From positions 239,550 through 303,549 of the forward strand of contig JAFGBS010000001.1 in NCBI GenBank assembly GCA_016933055.1: a stretch of DNA of 64,000 nt, given 5' to 3'. How positions within the stretch are numbered: the first letter of the stretch is position 1; every line of letters begins with the position of its first letter. This document shows, one piece after another, positions 37,743 through 46,550 of the stretch. The position numbers were made by a program, and so were the translations under genes. Below the pieces are notes generated by a model, which did not search any database, was not told the DNA's origin, and saw only the letters and a list, made by a program, of their open reading frames with translations. Source of the stretch: Promethearchaeota archaeon (GTDB lineage Archaea > Asgardarchaeota > Lokiarchaeia > Sigyniarchaeales > Promethearchaeaceae).

Positions 37743-38557
37743 AAAATATTCGAAATATATTCTGAGGATTGTTTAGCAACACTTTCGAATGATGGTTTCA
37801 TGATCGCCTCGATACTAAAGAATCCACCATAGCTATTATTAAATAATGTATGAATTATTTTTTCATAATCTATTTCCCCTGCTTTCATTGCTCTACGATC
37901 AGGTCCTGCAAAATGGACATGATGAATATAAGGTGCATATTTTTCCAGATTTTGATAGAAGGATTCACTATCTTCTTCTAAATAGACATGAAAGGAATCA
38001 ATCATTGCGAAGGTGCTAGATAAATTCACTTCTTGCAACAGATCAACCACTTCAGATAACGTGTGCAAAAAATCAATCTCAAATTGATTAATTGGTTCTA
38101 TTACCAATTCGATATTGTATTTTTCTGCAATTTCATCCACAAGACTAAGGGATTTCTTAAAGAGAGTTATTTCTGATTCTTGATTTTGATTGTAAGATCT
38201 TCTTCCCCTAATTAAACCTAAAATTACTTTTGGGTTTCCAATTAACTCACTGGCTAATTTACAATATAGATCCATGCGTTTGATGGCTTTTTCTCGCATT
38301 TTGTCGTCAATAGCACTTAAAGAATATCCATAGCGAAGAAATGTACTTCCCGTACCGATTGCTGAAATTTTCATATTATAACTTTCTAAATACGCATTGA
38401 TTTTATCAACAGGAATATCTTCGGGTCTTAATAGTGCCAATTCAACTCCCGTATAGTCAAGATCCTTTAGAAAGTCAAATTTGGCTTTTATGGTTTCATC
38501 AAACTTGTTTAAGAAATTACTGTCAATTCCAATGACGATGCTTAGAGGTGTTTTCAA
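37739..38557 (-). CDS. iolO: Xylose-isomerase-like TIM barrel, probable 5-keto-L-gluconate epimerase
   Basis: A 272-residue sugar-phosphate isomerase/epimerase family barrel: DLDYTGVELALLRPEDIP near the start, VIEPINQFEIDFLHT with the metal-ligand glutamate, FAMIDSFHVYLEE, HHVHFAGPDRRA and GFFSIEAIMKP. These are the four metal-binding blocks of the family (Glu, Asp, His, Glu). In Thermotoga IolO turns 5-keto-L-gluconate into D-tagaturonate. The assignment depends on its place between iolM and iolG; alone the family would be too broad to name. Confidence 0.78.
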   Translation of the reverse strand: MKTPLSIVIGIDSNFLNKFDETIKAKFDFLKDLDYTGVELALLRPEDIPVDKINAYLESYNMKISAIGTGSTFLRYGYSLSAIDDKMREKAIKRMDLYCKLASELIGNPKVILGLIRGRRSYNQNQESEITLFKKSLSLVDEIAEKYNIELVIEPINQFEIDFLHTLSEVVDLLQEVNLSSTFAMIDSFHVYLEEDSESFYQNLEKYAPYIHHVHFAGPDRRAMKAGEIDYEKIIHTLFNNSYGGFFSIEAIMKPSFESVAKQSSEYISNIF

Positions 38558-38644
38558 TTCTATCAGTTTATGATTTGATCCAATACAATAAATAACTAAA
38601 GGTCAAACATTAAGATAATTTCATACTTCAAATATGATGAAAAT

Positions 38645-39667
38645 ATGTTGCAGAAAATTGTTGCTGGAATCATAGGAGCGGGGCGTATTGGTAAAATTCA
38701 TGCTGAAAATATCATGAATCATATCGAAAACGCCTACATTAAAACTATTGCAGACATAAAGATTGATCATTTAAAAAAATGGGCAGAGAATTTACGAATT
38801 TCACATCTCACGACAGATTACAGAGAAATCTTAGAGGATCCAGAAATTCAAGTGGTAATAATCTGTTCCTCTACTGATACCCATGTAAAATTTATTACTG
38901 AAGCTGCGAAAGCTGGAAAGCACATATTTTGTGAGAAACCAATCGATTTTGAGGTTTCGAGAATAAAAGATGCTTTGAATGCTGTAAAAGATGCAGGAGT
39001 TAAATTCATGATAGGATTTAACCGCAGATTTGATCATAATTTTCAACGAATGAAAAAAGCTGTGCAGAAGGGGGATCTCGGAGAACCACATATCATTAAA
39101 ATCTCATCTCGAGATCCAAATCCTCCTCCAATAGAATATCTCAAAGTTTCAGGAGGATTGTTTTTCGATATGGCAATCCATGATTGGGACATGTGTCGAT
39201 ATCTTTCAAACTCAGAAATCGCAGAAGTGTATGCTCAAGGTGCCGCATTTAATGATCCCGAAATAAGTAATATTAACGATATTGATACGGCAGTCACTTT
39301 GTTGAAATCCAAATCGGGAATCATGTTTATAATTGATAATTCACGAAAAGCAGTATATGGATACGATCAACGAGTTGAGATTTTTGGATCTAAAGGAATG
39401 ATTCTAAATTATAATGATACTATTAACAACGTCGAAATTTATTCAGAGAACTCAATTGCAAGAGATAAAATCCCCTATTTCTTTTTGGAAAGGTACAGGG
39501 ATTCTTATATTGTTGAAATGCGAGAATTATTCGAATGCGTTCAAAACAATTCAGACCCGAGCGTGAGTGGTGTAGACGGACTTCAAGCTGTGTTGATTGC
39601 AAAAGCAGCTTCACTATCCATGAGGGAAAACCGTCCAGTTAAATTAAGTGAAATAGAAGACAGTTAA
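38645..39667 (+). CDS. iolG: Gfo/Idh/MocA-family dehydrogenase, probable myo-inositol 2-dehydrogenase
   Basis: A 340-residue oxidoreductase with the NAD-binding loop IIGAGRIGKIHAENI, the signature CEKPIDFE containing the catalytic-region lysine, GFNRRFDHNF, and FDMAIHDWDMCRYL where the HD pair contacts substrate. This pattern matches IolG proteins, which oxidise myo-inositol to scyllo-inosose. It is divergent from iolO over 87 bases. Together with iolM, iolN and iolO it would take inositol to D-tagaturonate. No inositol transporter or regulator is seen beside it. Confidence 0.87.
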   Translation: MLQKIVAGIIGAGRIGKIHAENIMNHIENAYIKTIADIKIDHLKKWAENLRISHLTTDYREILEDPEIQVVIICSSTDTHVKFITEAAKAGKHIFCEKPIDFEVSRIKDALNAVKDAGVKFMIGFNRRFDHNFQRMKKAVQKGDLGEPHIIKISSRDPNPPPIEYLKVSGGLFFDMAIHDWDMCRYLSNSEIAEVYAQGAAFNDPEISNINDIDTAVTLLKSKSGIMFIIDNSRKAVYGYDQRVEIFGSKGMILNYNDTINNVEIYSENSIARDKIPYFFLERYRDSYIVEMRELFECVQNNSDPSVSGVDGLQAVLIAKAASLSMRENRPVKLSEIEDS

Positions 39668-39770
39668 AAATCCATTTAATGATCGATAATTATCCTATAT
39701 TTTACGAAATTATTTAATCAATATAATTCGATACTTCTTAGCATAGAGGATAATCTTAAGGTGATAATAA

Positions 39771-40784
39771 ATGAAGCGTGTTTGGTCAAAGATTTTGAAG
39801 AATTTTGGAATTTTTATGTTGATAGTAGTTATAATAATGGTACCATCGATCTTGCTTAGCGTTTATGGACCTAGGCAGTACAAATATGATGATAATAGCT
39901 TCGAATGGACCTATAGTGTACCCGAAGCGAGTGAATCCAACATCATATTTGATCAACATTCTCATACCAAATATTCAGACGGAATTCTAACGGTAAGACA
40001 AAATATTTTGTGGCATATTGCCCATGGATTTAACGCAATGGTTCTCACAGATCATAATAATCTGAGAAATTCAGATGATCTTCAAGAATTAGCGTTGGAA
40101 TATACAAGTGAATTTATTATTATCCAAGGAATGGAGTGGACAACAAATCGAATACATTTAAATTTCCTCGGAATTTCAGATTGGGATCTGAGGATCCCAT
40201 GGAATCCAAGCGATGCTCAAATTCAAGAGGCGATCAATGAAGCTCATTCACAAGGAGCTGTAGTAACGGTGAACCATATTCCATGGAGTCTAGAACGAAT
40301 GCCCAATCACCCTACTCGGCAACAACTACTCACATGGGGTGTTGATTACATCGAAATTGTAAACGGAGATGATTATGATATCGACTCAGACTCGTGGTGT
40401 AACAATACAGGAGGATTTGGCAGTATTACTGGAACAGATATGCACACTCCAATGAATGTAAAAGCATGGACTTTGATGAATACTACAGAGTTCACTGCTG
40501 ATGCGATTATGAACGAATTACGAGCTAGGAATACAACAATTATATATAACACAACAGGGTCGGTTGATTTATCTAAGGGTTATAATAATATATTGTATGA
40601 CATATTTAGTCCGTTTATCTACATTGGAGAATATTTCGAAAATTTCTATGCCAATCGGATTACAATCCCGTTCTTCTTCTCATATTTGATAGCTGGATTT
40701 GCAGGATATACTGCAATCCAATATGCTATTCAGAAATATAAAGAAAATAAGAAAAGAATACCAGAAAAAACTGAAAAAAAATAA
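39771..40784 (+). CDS. Membrane-anchored PHP-domain phosphoesterase
   Basis: A 337-residue protein: TM helix at about 12-32, an extracytoplasmic PHP domain, and a second TM near 296-318 with a basic cytoplasmic tail. PHP metal motifs are DQHSHTKYSDG (HxH), VLTDHNNLRNS, VTVNHIPW and GTDMHTP. PHP domains are metal-dependent phosphoesterases; two-TM, outward-facing versions are uncommon among characterised enzymes. The substrate may be a phosphorylated surface sugar or lipid head group, but that is inference. It follows iolG by about 100 bases on the same strand, with an own upstream AT-rich region. Confidence 0.82.
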   Translation: MKRVWSKILKNFGIFMLIVVIIMVPSILLSVYGPRQYKYDDNSFEWTYSVPEASESNIIFDQHSHTKYSDGILTVRQNILWHIAHGFNAMVLTDHNNLRNSDDLQELALEYTSEFIIIQGMEWTTNRIHLNFLGISDWDLRIPWNPSDAQIQEAINEAHSQGAVVTVNHIPWSLERMPNHPTRQQLLTWGVDYIEIVNGDDYDIDSDSWCNNTGGFGSITGTDMHTPMNVKAWTLMNTTEFTADAIMNELRARNTTIIYNTTGSVDLSKGYNNILYDIFSPFIYIGEYFENFYANRITIPFFFSYLIAGFAGYTAIQYAIQKYKENKKRIPEKTEKK

Positions 40785-40821
40785 ATAAAACAAAACCATA
40801 CGAGTGTAAGGTAAGGATTTT

Positions 40822-41064
40822 CTAATCAACTGGCACCCTACTTCATTCTATAGTCTTTTTCTCATAGCACTACGCTAAAAAGCCTTTCTGAAGTGCATAG
40901 AAAGGTGCTTTTTATCGTAGGTGCACCTAAACCCACTAAGCCTATCGTAGATAGGTGGAATTTTCAAAAAATTACGGTTCTGACGTTTTGCGATAAATTA
41001 CGTTAAAAAGAAGTGGATTATGTTACATTCGGATCCTTAAGAACTCAGATAGGTGTTGATTAGT
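40822..41064. repeat. Interspersed hairpin element, copy 5, with inverted ends
   Basis: Left end CTAATCAACTGGCACCCTAC (40822) and right end, reverse complement TACTAATCAACACCTATCT (41047-41065), share CTAATCAAC. Inside are CCTTTCT/AGAAAGG (40883-40905), extendable with an AAAAAGC/GCTTTTT stem, and CCTATC/GATAGG (40941-40955). TACGCTAAAAAGC at about 40871 and GACGTTTTGCGATAAATTACG match copy 1. About 243 bases. It ends 30 bases from the toxin gene's stop. Confidence 0.6.
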
Positions 41065-41093
41065 AAATTATACTCTCTTATTGTTGAGGAAAT

Positions 41094-41381
41094 TCACTTA
41101 ATTTTGAAATTTTGTTTGAAATGTAAAACTGAAACAATCTTTATTGAGTTTTCAGAGAACAAGTAAATAATTTGATAACTATCAACGAAAATTTCTCTTA
41201 ATTGTTTGGATTTATCTTCTGGAACGATTCTACCGATCTGTGGGAAATTCTTAAGTAGTTCAATTTTTTCATCAATTCTTTCTTTTAGAATATAACAATA
41301 ATCAGATTTCTGCAATTCATAATATTCCAAGATTTCTTCTAACTTCTGAAGTGCAGGTGCAGTCCAGATTAGCGTGACCAT
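41094..41381 (-). CDS. ParE/RelE-family toxin
   Basis: A 95-residue RelE/ParE-fold protein: VTLIWTAPALQKLEEILEYY at the start, the KIELLKNFPQIGRIVPE segment, and IFVDSYQIIYLFSENSIKIVSVLHFKQNF at the end, with the R-x-I-x-x-x-Y-x-I-x-Y pattern of ParE-type toxins. Such toxins inhibit gyrase or cleave mRNA on ribosomes; the group cannot be told. It overlaps the upstream antitoxin gene by 13 bases, the usual toxin-antitoxin arrangement with antitoxin first. Confidence 0.88.
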   Translation of the reverse strand: MVTLIWTAPALQKLEEILEYYELQKSDYCYILKERIDEKIELLKNFPQIGRIVPEDKSKQLREIFVDSYQIIYLFSENSIKIVSVLHFKQNFKIK

Positions 41382-41554
41382 CGTTTCAACCTTTCAGCAG
41401 CATCTTCTTCAGAAATTAAATCTCCTTTTCGTATTGCATCCAATCCAATCTTTATATTTTGTTGAACGTATATTTCGTAAAGAATATCTTCCAAAGTAGC
41501 GTCGTCGGGTAGGGATTTGAGTATTGATTCTACTGTCTCTTTTGCAGAAACCAT
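41369..41554 (-). CDS. Antitoxin of the ParE/RelE-type pair
   Basis: A 61-residue protein: an N-terminal ETVESILKSLPDDATLEDIL helix pair, then IYVQQNIKIGLDAIRKGDLISEEDAAERLKRW, the toxin-binding segment found in many ParE antitoxins in archaea and cyanobacteria. First gene of the pair. Short and charged as expected for a labile antitoxin. The DNA-binding half is minimal, so self-repression may need the toxin. Confidence 0.82.
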   Translation of the reverse strand: MVSAKETVESILKSLPDDATLEDILYEIYVQQNIKIGLDAIRKGDLISEEDAAERLKRWSR

Positions 41555-41687
41555 AAGATAATCAATTCAACAAAACTAAAAAATATGTGGTGTGAAGATG
41601 AAATCATGGATTATTTATTTTTTCAGAAAAATAATCGGCACAGGTTATTTTGGTATCAGTTGTTCGTAACACACATCTACGAGTTTT

Positions 41688-42596
41688 ATGATTCGGGAAA
41701 CAGAGAAAATGATGATCGAATGGGATGACATACTTGTCGTGAAAGTTCCAGAGAAAAAAAATAATAGGGATATGGTGCAATTGTACCTTGAAGCATTTCA
41801 GGTAGCAGAGAAGAATGGCTTCGCTCTCAAAAAGGATCTGGGGGGCTAAAAAATCGTATCCCTGAAGGAGAAATATAGTATGTGGGTTCTAACACCATTG
41901 TTTGGAACATTTTTTGGTTTCATCTTCCTTACGGGTTTTTTGGTTGGGTATCCTTGGATAGGGAAACTGACACTAAAAAAACTATGGCTGAATTAGCTAT
42001 TGAGTAGTTTACGAGCCGTTCTCTTTTCAATTTTTGCTTATTATGCACTTTTAATGCTAGATACAATTGTAAAGATTCTCGGATTAGGTATATTAGGATA
42101 TGGAAATATTTGGTTTCAATCTGCAGGATTGATCTTAATGTTTGTATTAGGTATTTTCTTTTTATTTGTGGCTGTATTTAATTTACCCACTTATCAAACG
42201 CTATTTTCATTCTTGTGTATATTAGTTTTTTGCATCTATTTTTTCGAGTTCCATCTTTCAACATTTTTCATCGGAGAAAGAGAGGTATTGACAAAGACAC
42301 CATTCATTACTGTTGCAATCATGCTAGGATCGAACCTTTTGACTTTTCCCCTCCGTATATTACGTTATAGAAACGATTAAACGTTGGAATTTAAAACCAT
42401 ATGGGATATCTCGGAAAAAGTCAAAAAATTCATTAATTTCAAGAGCGTTTTGATACTATGGATATTTTTTATGATTGAATCCATATTTCAACTCGAAGTT
42501 CTATCCATTTTGTATTGGTTTGGTTTTCTCTAGCTTATTTCAGACAAAATGAATCTTATCACCCCATTCTCTAACAAATTAGAAAACAAAAAATGA
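41688..42596 (+). pseudogene. Membrane protein frame interrupted by four in-frame stops
   Basis: A single frame from ATG 41688 to TGA 42594 stays protein-like while broken by TAA (41847), TAG (41994), TAA (42378) and TAG (42531). The pieces are: a 53-residue soluble part (MIRETEKMMIEWDDILVVKV), a 38-residue TM piece with AAGGAG before its ATG 41880 (MWVLTPLFGTFFGFIFLTGF), a 126-residue four-TM piece, a 49-residue TM piece (SVLILWIFFMIESIFQLEVL) and a short tail. This looks like a decayed polytopic membrane protein; alternatively the pieces are separate small membrane proteins that happen to share a frame. Confidence 0.45.
42000..42380 (+). CDS. Four-TM membrane protein, possibly a fragment of a larger broken gene
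   Basis: The longest uninterrupted part of the stop-broken frame: 126 residues from TTG 42000, with hydrophobic helices at about 6-24, 38-60, 66-88 and 100-118. If expressed alone it has no good ribosome site, as the previous piece ends three bases earlier. Listed separately because it may be a functional small protein. No family recognised. Confidence 0.4.
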   Translation: MSSLRAVLFSIFAYYALLMLDTIVKILGLGILGYGNIWFQSAGLILMFVLGIFFLFVAVFNLPTYQTLFSFLCILVFCIYFFEFHLSTFFIGEREVLTKTPFITVAIMLGSNLLTFPLRILRYRND

Positions 42597-42702
42597 AATT
42601 AATAAGAATATGAGGATTAAAAGATATGAAACCATTAGTTTTTGGATCAATCGGTAAAATGGATAAAGAAGGAAGAAGAAGAAGAAAAAAGATGCAATAA
42701 AA

Positions 42703-43152
42703 ATGAATGAGGAATATAAAGGAGATTTGTTAGTTTCGGCAATTAAACACAGACAATCTAATGTAGTGAGAGAATTGCTTTCCGATGGAGTGGATCCTAG
42801 CAAGTTTGTGAACCGGGAATTACCTTTGAATATAGCAATCGAAAATGGGGATGTCGAGATGGTAAAAATATTGCTAGAACACGGAGTCAATTGTAATCCT
42901 CAAGTATTTTATCCCCTCTATCCACTACGTATTTGCGTGGATCTTGTAATCAAATCTAAAAATTTGGATGAGGAAAATCCTTATGTAATTATACTTCAAT
43001 TACTAATAAAAAATGGATCTGATGCAAAAAAGTTGGTGGATGCTAACTATTCTGAAAAAAGTCTTTCTCCTGTAAGTGGACTATCTACTTTACTCAGACG
43101 CTACGGTTGGTACGATATTTTTGAACGAGTATCTCATGGTGGTCCACCATGA
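42703..43152 (+). CDS. Ankyrin-repeat protein
   Basis: A 149-residue protein of about three to four ankyrin repeats: LLVSAIKHRQSNVVRELLSDGVDPS, then LPLNIAIENGDVEMVKILLEHGVN, and NPYVIILQLLIKNGSDAKK, each with the helix-turn-helix and the G-x-D/N turn. Ankyrin proteins bind other proteins; the partner is unknown. No signal peptide, so cytosolic. Ribosome site ATAAAA is weak. It precedes proS on the same strand by 175 bases. Confidence 0.85.
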   Translation: MNEEYKGDLLVSAIKHRQSNVVRELLSDGVDPSKFVNRELPLNIAIENGDVEMVKILLEHGVNCNPQVFYPLYPLRICVDLVIKSKNLDEENPYVIILQLLIKNGSDAKKLVDANYSEKSLSPVSGLSTLLRRYGWYDIFERVSHGGPP

Positions 43153-43327
43153 ATTTTCCAATTTTACTACAGATCACCAGATTCGTGGTTTCCAAATTAG
43201 GTGAAGTGGTGTTAACCTCGTGTCAATGCTGGGATTCAACCCCACTTTAGGTTTTATCAATACCATAAATTTTATTGGGAAACCGATTTTTGATTAAAAA
43301 AACGCACTTAATTCGGTTTGAACATCA

Positions 43328-44869
43328 ATGGGAAAACAAGACATAGAACAGGATGAGATGAAAAAACTTCCTAATAAGGAAGAAAATTTCATTGATTGGC
43401 TAAACGAAGTTCTTCTTAGGACTGATGTATTAGATTATCGCTATAATCTTAAAGGATGTGGCGTATGGAAAGGTTATGGATTCAAGTTAAGGAAAAACAT
43501 TTTATCAATCCTTAGAAATTTGTTAAACAATACACCAGTTCCCCATGAGGAATACATGTTCCCATTGCTTGTACCAGAACCACAATTCATGAAAGAAGCT
43601 GAGCACGTGAAAGGTTTTGAGAATGAGGTTTACTGGGTTACTCATGGTGGATTAACAGAACTTGATATAAAACTTGCCCTCCGTCCCACTTCTGAAACAG
43701 CAATTTATCCTATGTTTGCGTTATGGATACGTTCCCACACAGATTTACCGCTTAAAACATATCAGATTGTAAATACATTCCGTTGGGAAGGAAAAAATAC
43801 CCGCCCGATGTTACGAGTAAGAGAAATAACCACCTTCAAAGAAGCACATACCGTGCATGCAACGGCTGAAGATACAGAACAGCAAATAGCGGAAGCTGTT
43901 AAATTGTACTCGAATCACTTCAACACCTTGGGAATTTCATATGTAGTGAACAAAAGACCAAAATGGGACACATTCCCAGGTGCTGATTACAGTATCGCAT
44001 TCGATGCTATTATGCCCGCGAATCATAAAACTTTACAAATCGGGACGGTACACAATCTTGGTCAGAATTTTGCGAAAACTTTTGACATCACATTTGAGAA
44101 CCTAGAAAAAGAAAGACAATACGTTTACCAAACGTGTTATGGAATAAGTGAAAGAGGAATTGCAGCTCCTATTGCTTTACATGGAGATGACAGAGGATTA
44201 GTGTTACCTCCAAACATTGCTCCAATCCAGATAGTAATTGTCCCCATTATCTTCAAAAATAAGGAAGAACTTGTGCAAGAAGAAGTAAAAAAAATAGTAA
44301 AAATCCTAAGGAGACATTTTACCGTAGTAGTGGATGATCGAGGGATTAAACCAGGTTCTAAATTCTTTCATTGGGAAGAAAAAGGTGTACCTATTCGTAT
44401 AGAAATTGGTCCTCAAGATGTAGAAAAAAGGCAAATCACCATTGTTAGACGGGATACGGGCGAGAAGTTTACCAGATCTTCCGCAACAACCAAAGAAATC
44501 GTGCAACAGATCAAGTCATTATTTAAACAGATATTTGAGGAAATGGCTCTTAAAGTGGCAGAAGATACAAAATCTCGAATTTTAGTAACAGAGGATATTA
44601 ATGAAGCTTACCAATGGCTAGAGGATGGGAAAGGAATCGCAGAAATTCCATTCTGTGGTTCTCAAGAATGTGCGTCCGATATTGAAAAACGAGTCGATGG
44701 CTTAAGGTTTCTAGGAACACCTGTTAGATATTTGAATTATATAGAGAAACCAAGTAAAAGAATGAAATATGGTGAGATGAATCAATTCACGCGAGAAAAA
44801 AAGGAGATATTCTGCCCAGTATGTTCGAAAAAGGTGAACCAGTATTGGACTATAGCTAGAAGTTGGTAA
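43328..44869 (+). CDS. proS: Prolyl-tRNA synthetase, archaeal/eukaryotic type
   Basis: A 513-residue class II synthetase charging tRNA-Pro. Motif 2 is around [26 protein letters not shown], with [13 protein letters not shown] before it and [15 protein letters not shown] as motif 3, followed by an anticodon-binding domain and the C-terminal zinc-binding type domain ([20 protein letters not shown]). There is no bacterial-type editing insertion between motifs 2 and 3, which marks the archaeal/eukaryotic class. Ends in a tyrosine-less ARSW tail. Converges with the GH20 gene 12 bases away. Confidence 0.97.
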   Translation: MGKQDIEQDEMKKLPNKEENFIDWLNEVLLRTDVLDYRYNLKGCGVWKGYGFKLRKNILSILRNLLNNTPVPHEEYMFPLLVPEPQFMKEAEHVKGFENEVYWVTHGGLTELDIKLALRPTSETAIYPMFALWIRSHTDLPLKTYQIVNTFRWEGKNTRPMLRVREITTFKEAHTVHATAEDTEQQIAEAVKLYSNHFNTLGISYVVNKRPKWDTFPGADYSIAFDAIMPANHKTLQIGTVHNLGQNFAKTFDITFENLEKERQYVYQTCYGISERGIAAPIALHGDDRGLVLPPNIAPIQIVIVPIIFKNKEELVQEEVKKIVKILRRHFTVVVDDRGIKPGSKFFHWEEKGVPIRIEIGPQDVEKRQITIVRRDTGEKFTRSSATTKEIVQQIKSLFKQIFEEMALKVAEDTKSRILVTEDINEAYQWLEDGKGIAEIPFCGSQECASDIEKRVDGLRFLGTPVRYLNYIEKPSKRMKYGEMNQFTREKKEIFCPVCSKKVNQYWTIARSW

Positions 44870-44881
44870 TTTTTTTAATAC

Positions 44882-46408
44882 CTAAACCTCAGGCCATTGT
44901 AACCATTTTCGCAGATGGGTAAATCTCTTCCAATTGCTTGGATCTACTTCCTCCAATTCCGCATATGGTATCCCCAGCGCATCCAGAAATTTCAGTAACT
45001 GGGGAATTCTCTTTTTGAAAAGGGCATAATTCATCAAATTAGGCTTTGTCCATGCTACCTCAGCTGTTGCAAAGAGTCTTGGGAATACTTGCCAACCTAA
45101 TCGTTCCAAATTGGGTACCCACTCTGTCCAGATTGGAGTTTCGACACCTATAATGCCAGACTCATAGGTTTTCACGGGATTCGGTACTGGTTCAAAATAG
45201 AACTTTCTCATTGGATGCATTAAATAATTATAATCAAGATAGGTTTTCCCAAAAGGACTCATCACAAATTTTCTACCTTTAGGAATGTATTTTTTAACTT
45301 TTTTTGGATTTCCCAACCACCATTGCACTATAGCATTTTTGTTAAGTGATTCCCCAAGAATTTCATTCCATCCGATGATACATTTTCCTTTGGATTCAAG
45401 ATATTTTGCTACTCGATTGGTGAAGTACACTTGTAGATCCCGTTCATCTTTCAGATTTTCTTTTTTAATCCGTTCTTGACAATATGGACATGCTTTCCAC
45501 CTTGTTTTAGGTGCTTCATCGCCGCCGATATGAATGTATTTTGAAGGAAAAATCTCTATTACTTCATCCAACACTCCTTCAAGAAAGTCGAACGTTGTTT
45601 CTTTCCCTGCACAATAGATGTCAGCATAAATACCAGGTTTTGTTTTGACTTCTATCTGTTCCCCCTTGCATGAAAGATTTGGGTAGGATGAAATTGCAGC
45701 AGAAGAATGACCCGGGATGTTTATCTCTGGGATCACTTCTACATATCGTTTTTTTGCGTATTGAATAACGTCTCGGATTTCCTCTTGAGTATAGAATCCA
45801 CTATGAGGTTCTCCGCGGAACTTTTTGGAAAGATGAGAGCCAATTTTTGTATCTTTACGTTTAGAACCGATCTCCGTTAACTTGGGATAGTTTTTGATTT
45901 CGATTCGCCATCCCTGGTCTTCGGTTAAATGAAGATGGAGTTTATTCATTTTGACGAGACAAATGGCATCAATTAGTTTTTTTATGGTTTCTACGGGTTG
46001 ATAATGCCTACAGACATCAAGCATAAATCCTCTCCACTCAAATCGGGGTTTATCTATAATTTTCACTCCATCTACAAACCACTTTCCTTTTTTTTCGTAC
46101 AATAATTGACGTAGAGTTTGAATTCCATAAAATAATCCCTCTTCACTCGAAGCACTGATAATGATGGAGATTTCACTCACTCGGAGAATATATCCCTCAC
46201 ATTCCAGTTCGAGAGATTCATCTAAGAAAAGTTCAATTTTAGAATCAGTAGAAGTCTGTTCTAATATAATGCCGGTATCAAGAGCTAAAGTTGTTTTTAA
46301 GTATTCAGCTAGATCGGATATAGTTGTATTTATTGATGTTTCTTTTGAGAAAGTAAAGACATTCTCATTTGTAATTATCTCTCGGGGTTGCGGAGTAATG
46401 ATATTCAT
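44882..46408 (-). CDS. GH20 beta-N-acetylhexosaminidase
   Basis: A 508-residue enzyme: GH20b domain (1-115), then the catalytic barrel. FEWRGFMLDVCRHYQPVE begins the barrel, LHLHLTEDQGWRIEI and EVIPEINIPGHSSA bind substrate, and HIGGDEA contains the catalytic Asp297-Glu298 pair used with the substrate acetamido group. It releases terminal GlcNAc or GalNAc. No signal peptide is visible, so it may act on imported oligosaccharides in the cytoplasm. Length is typical for single-domain GH20. Stop is TAG. Confidence 0.94.
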   Translation of the reverse strand: MNIITPQPREIITNENVFTFSKETSINTTISDLAEYLKTTLALDTGIILEQTSTDSKIELFLDESLELECEGYILRVSEISIIISASSEEGLFYGIQTLRQLLYEKKGKWFVDGVKIIDKPRFEWRGFMLDVCRHYQPVETIKKLIDAICLVKMNKLHLHLTEDQGWRIEIKNYPKLTEIGSKRKDTKIGSHLSKKFRGEPHSGFYTQEEIRDVIQYAKKRYVEVIPEINIPGHSSAAISSYPNLSCKGEQIEVKTKPGIYADIYCAGKETTFDFLEGVLDEVIEIFPSKYIHIGGDEAPKTRWKACPYCQERIKKENLKDERDLQVYFTNRVAKYLESKGKCIIGWNEILGESLNKNAIVQWWLGNPKKVKKYIPKGRKFVMSPFGKTYLDYNYLMHPMRKFYFEPVPNPVKTYESGIIGVETPIWTEWVPNLERLGWQVFPRLFATAEVAWTKPNLMNYALFKKRIPQLLKFLDALGIPYAELEEVDPSNWKRFTHLRKWLQWPEV

Positions 46409-46550
46409 AGGTTTTGTAGGGTTTAGTGAAATTTATTATTTTGTAGAACGAAATCCTTAGTTGTTTTCTATTCTCTACATCATTTAAAAATAGAAATATA
46501 CAAAAATAAGTGAGGCAATATCTAAGTAGCATAATAATTAGGTTGATAGT

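Noticed and set aside
43170..43260. Possible tRNA T-arm (GGGATTCAACCCC-like)
   Set aside because: No acceptor stem, D-arm or anticodon arm can be drawn around it. No complete tRNA was found in this window.
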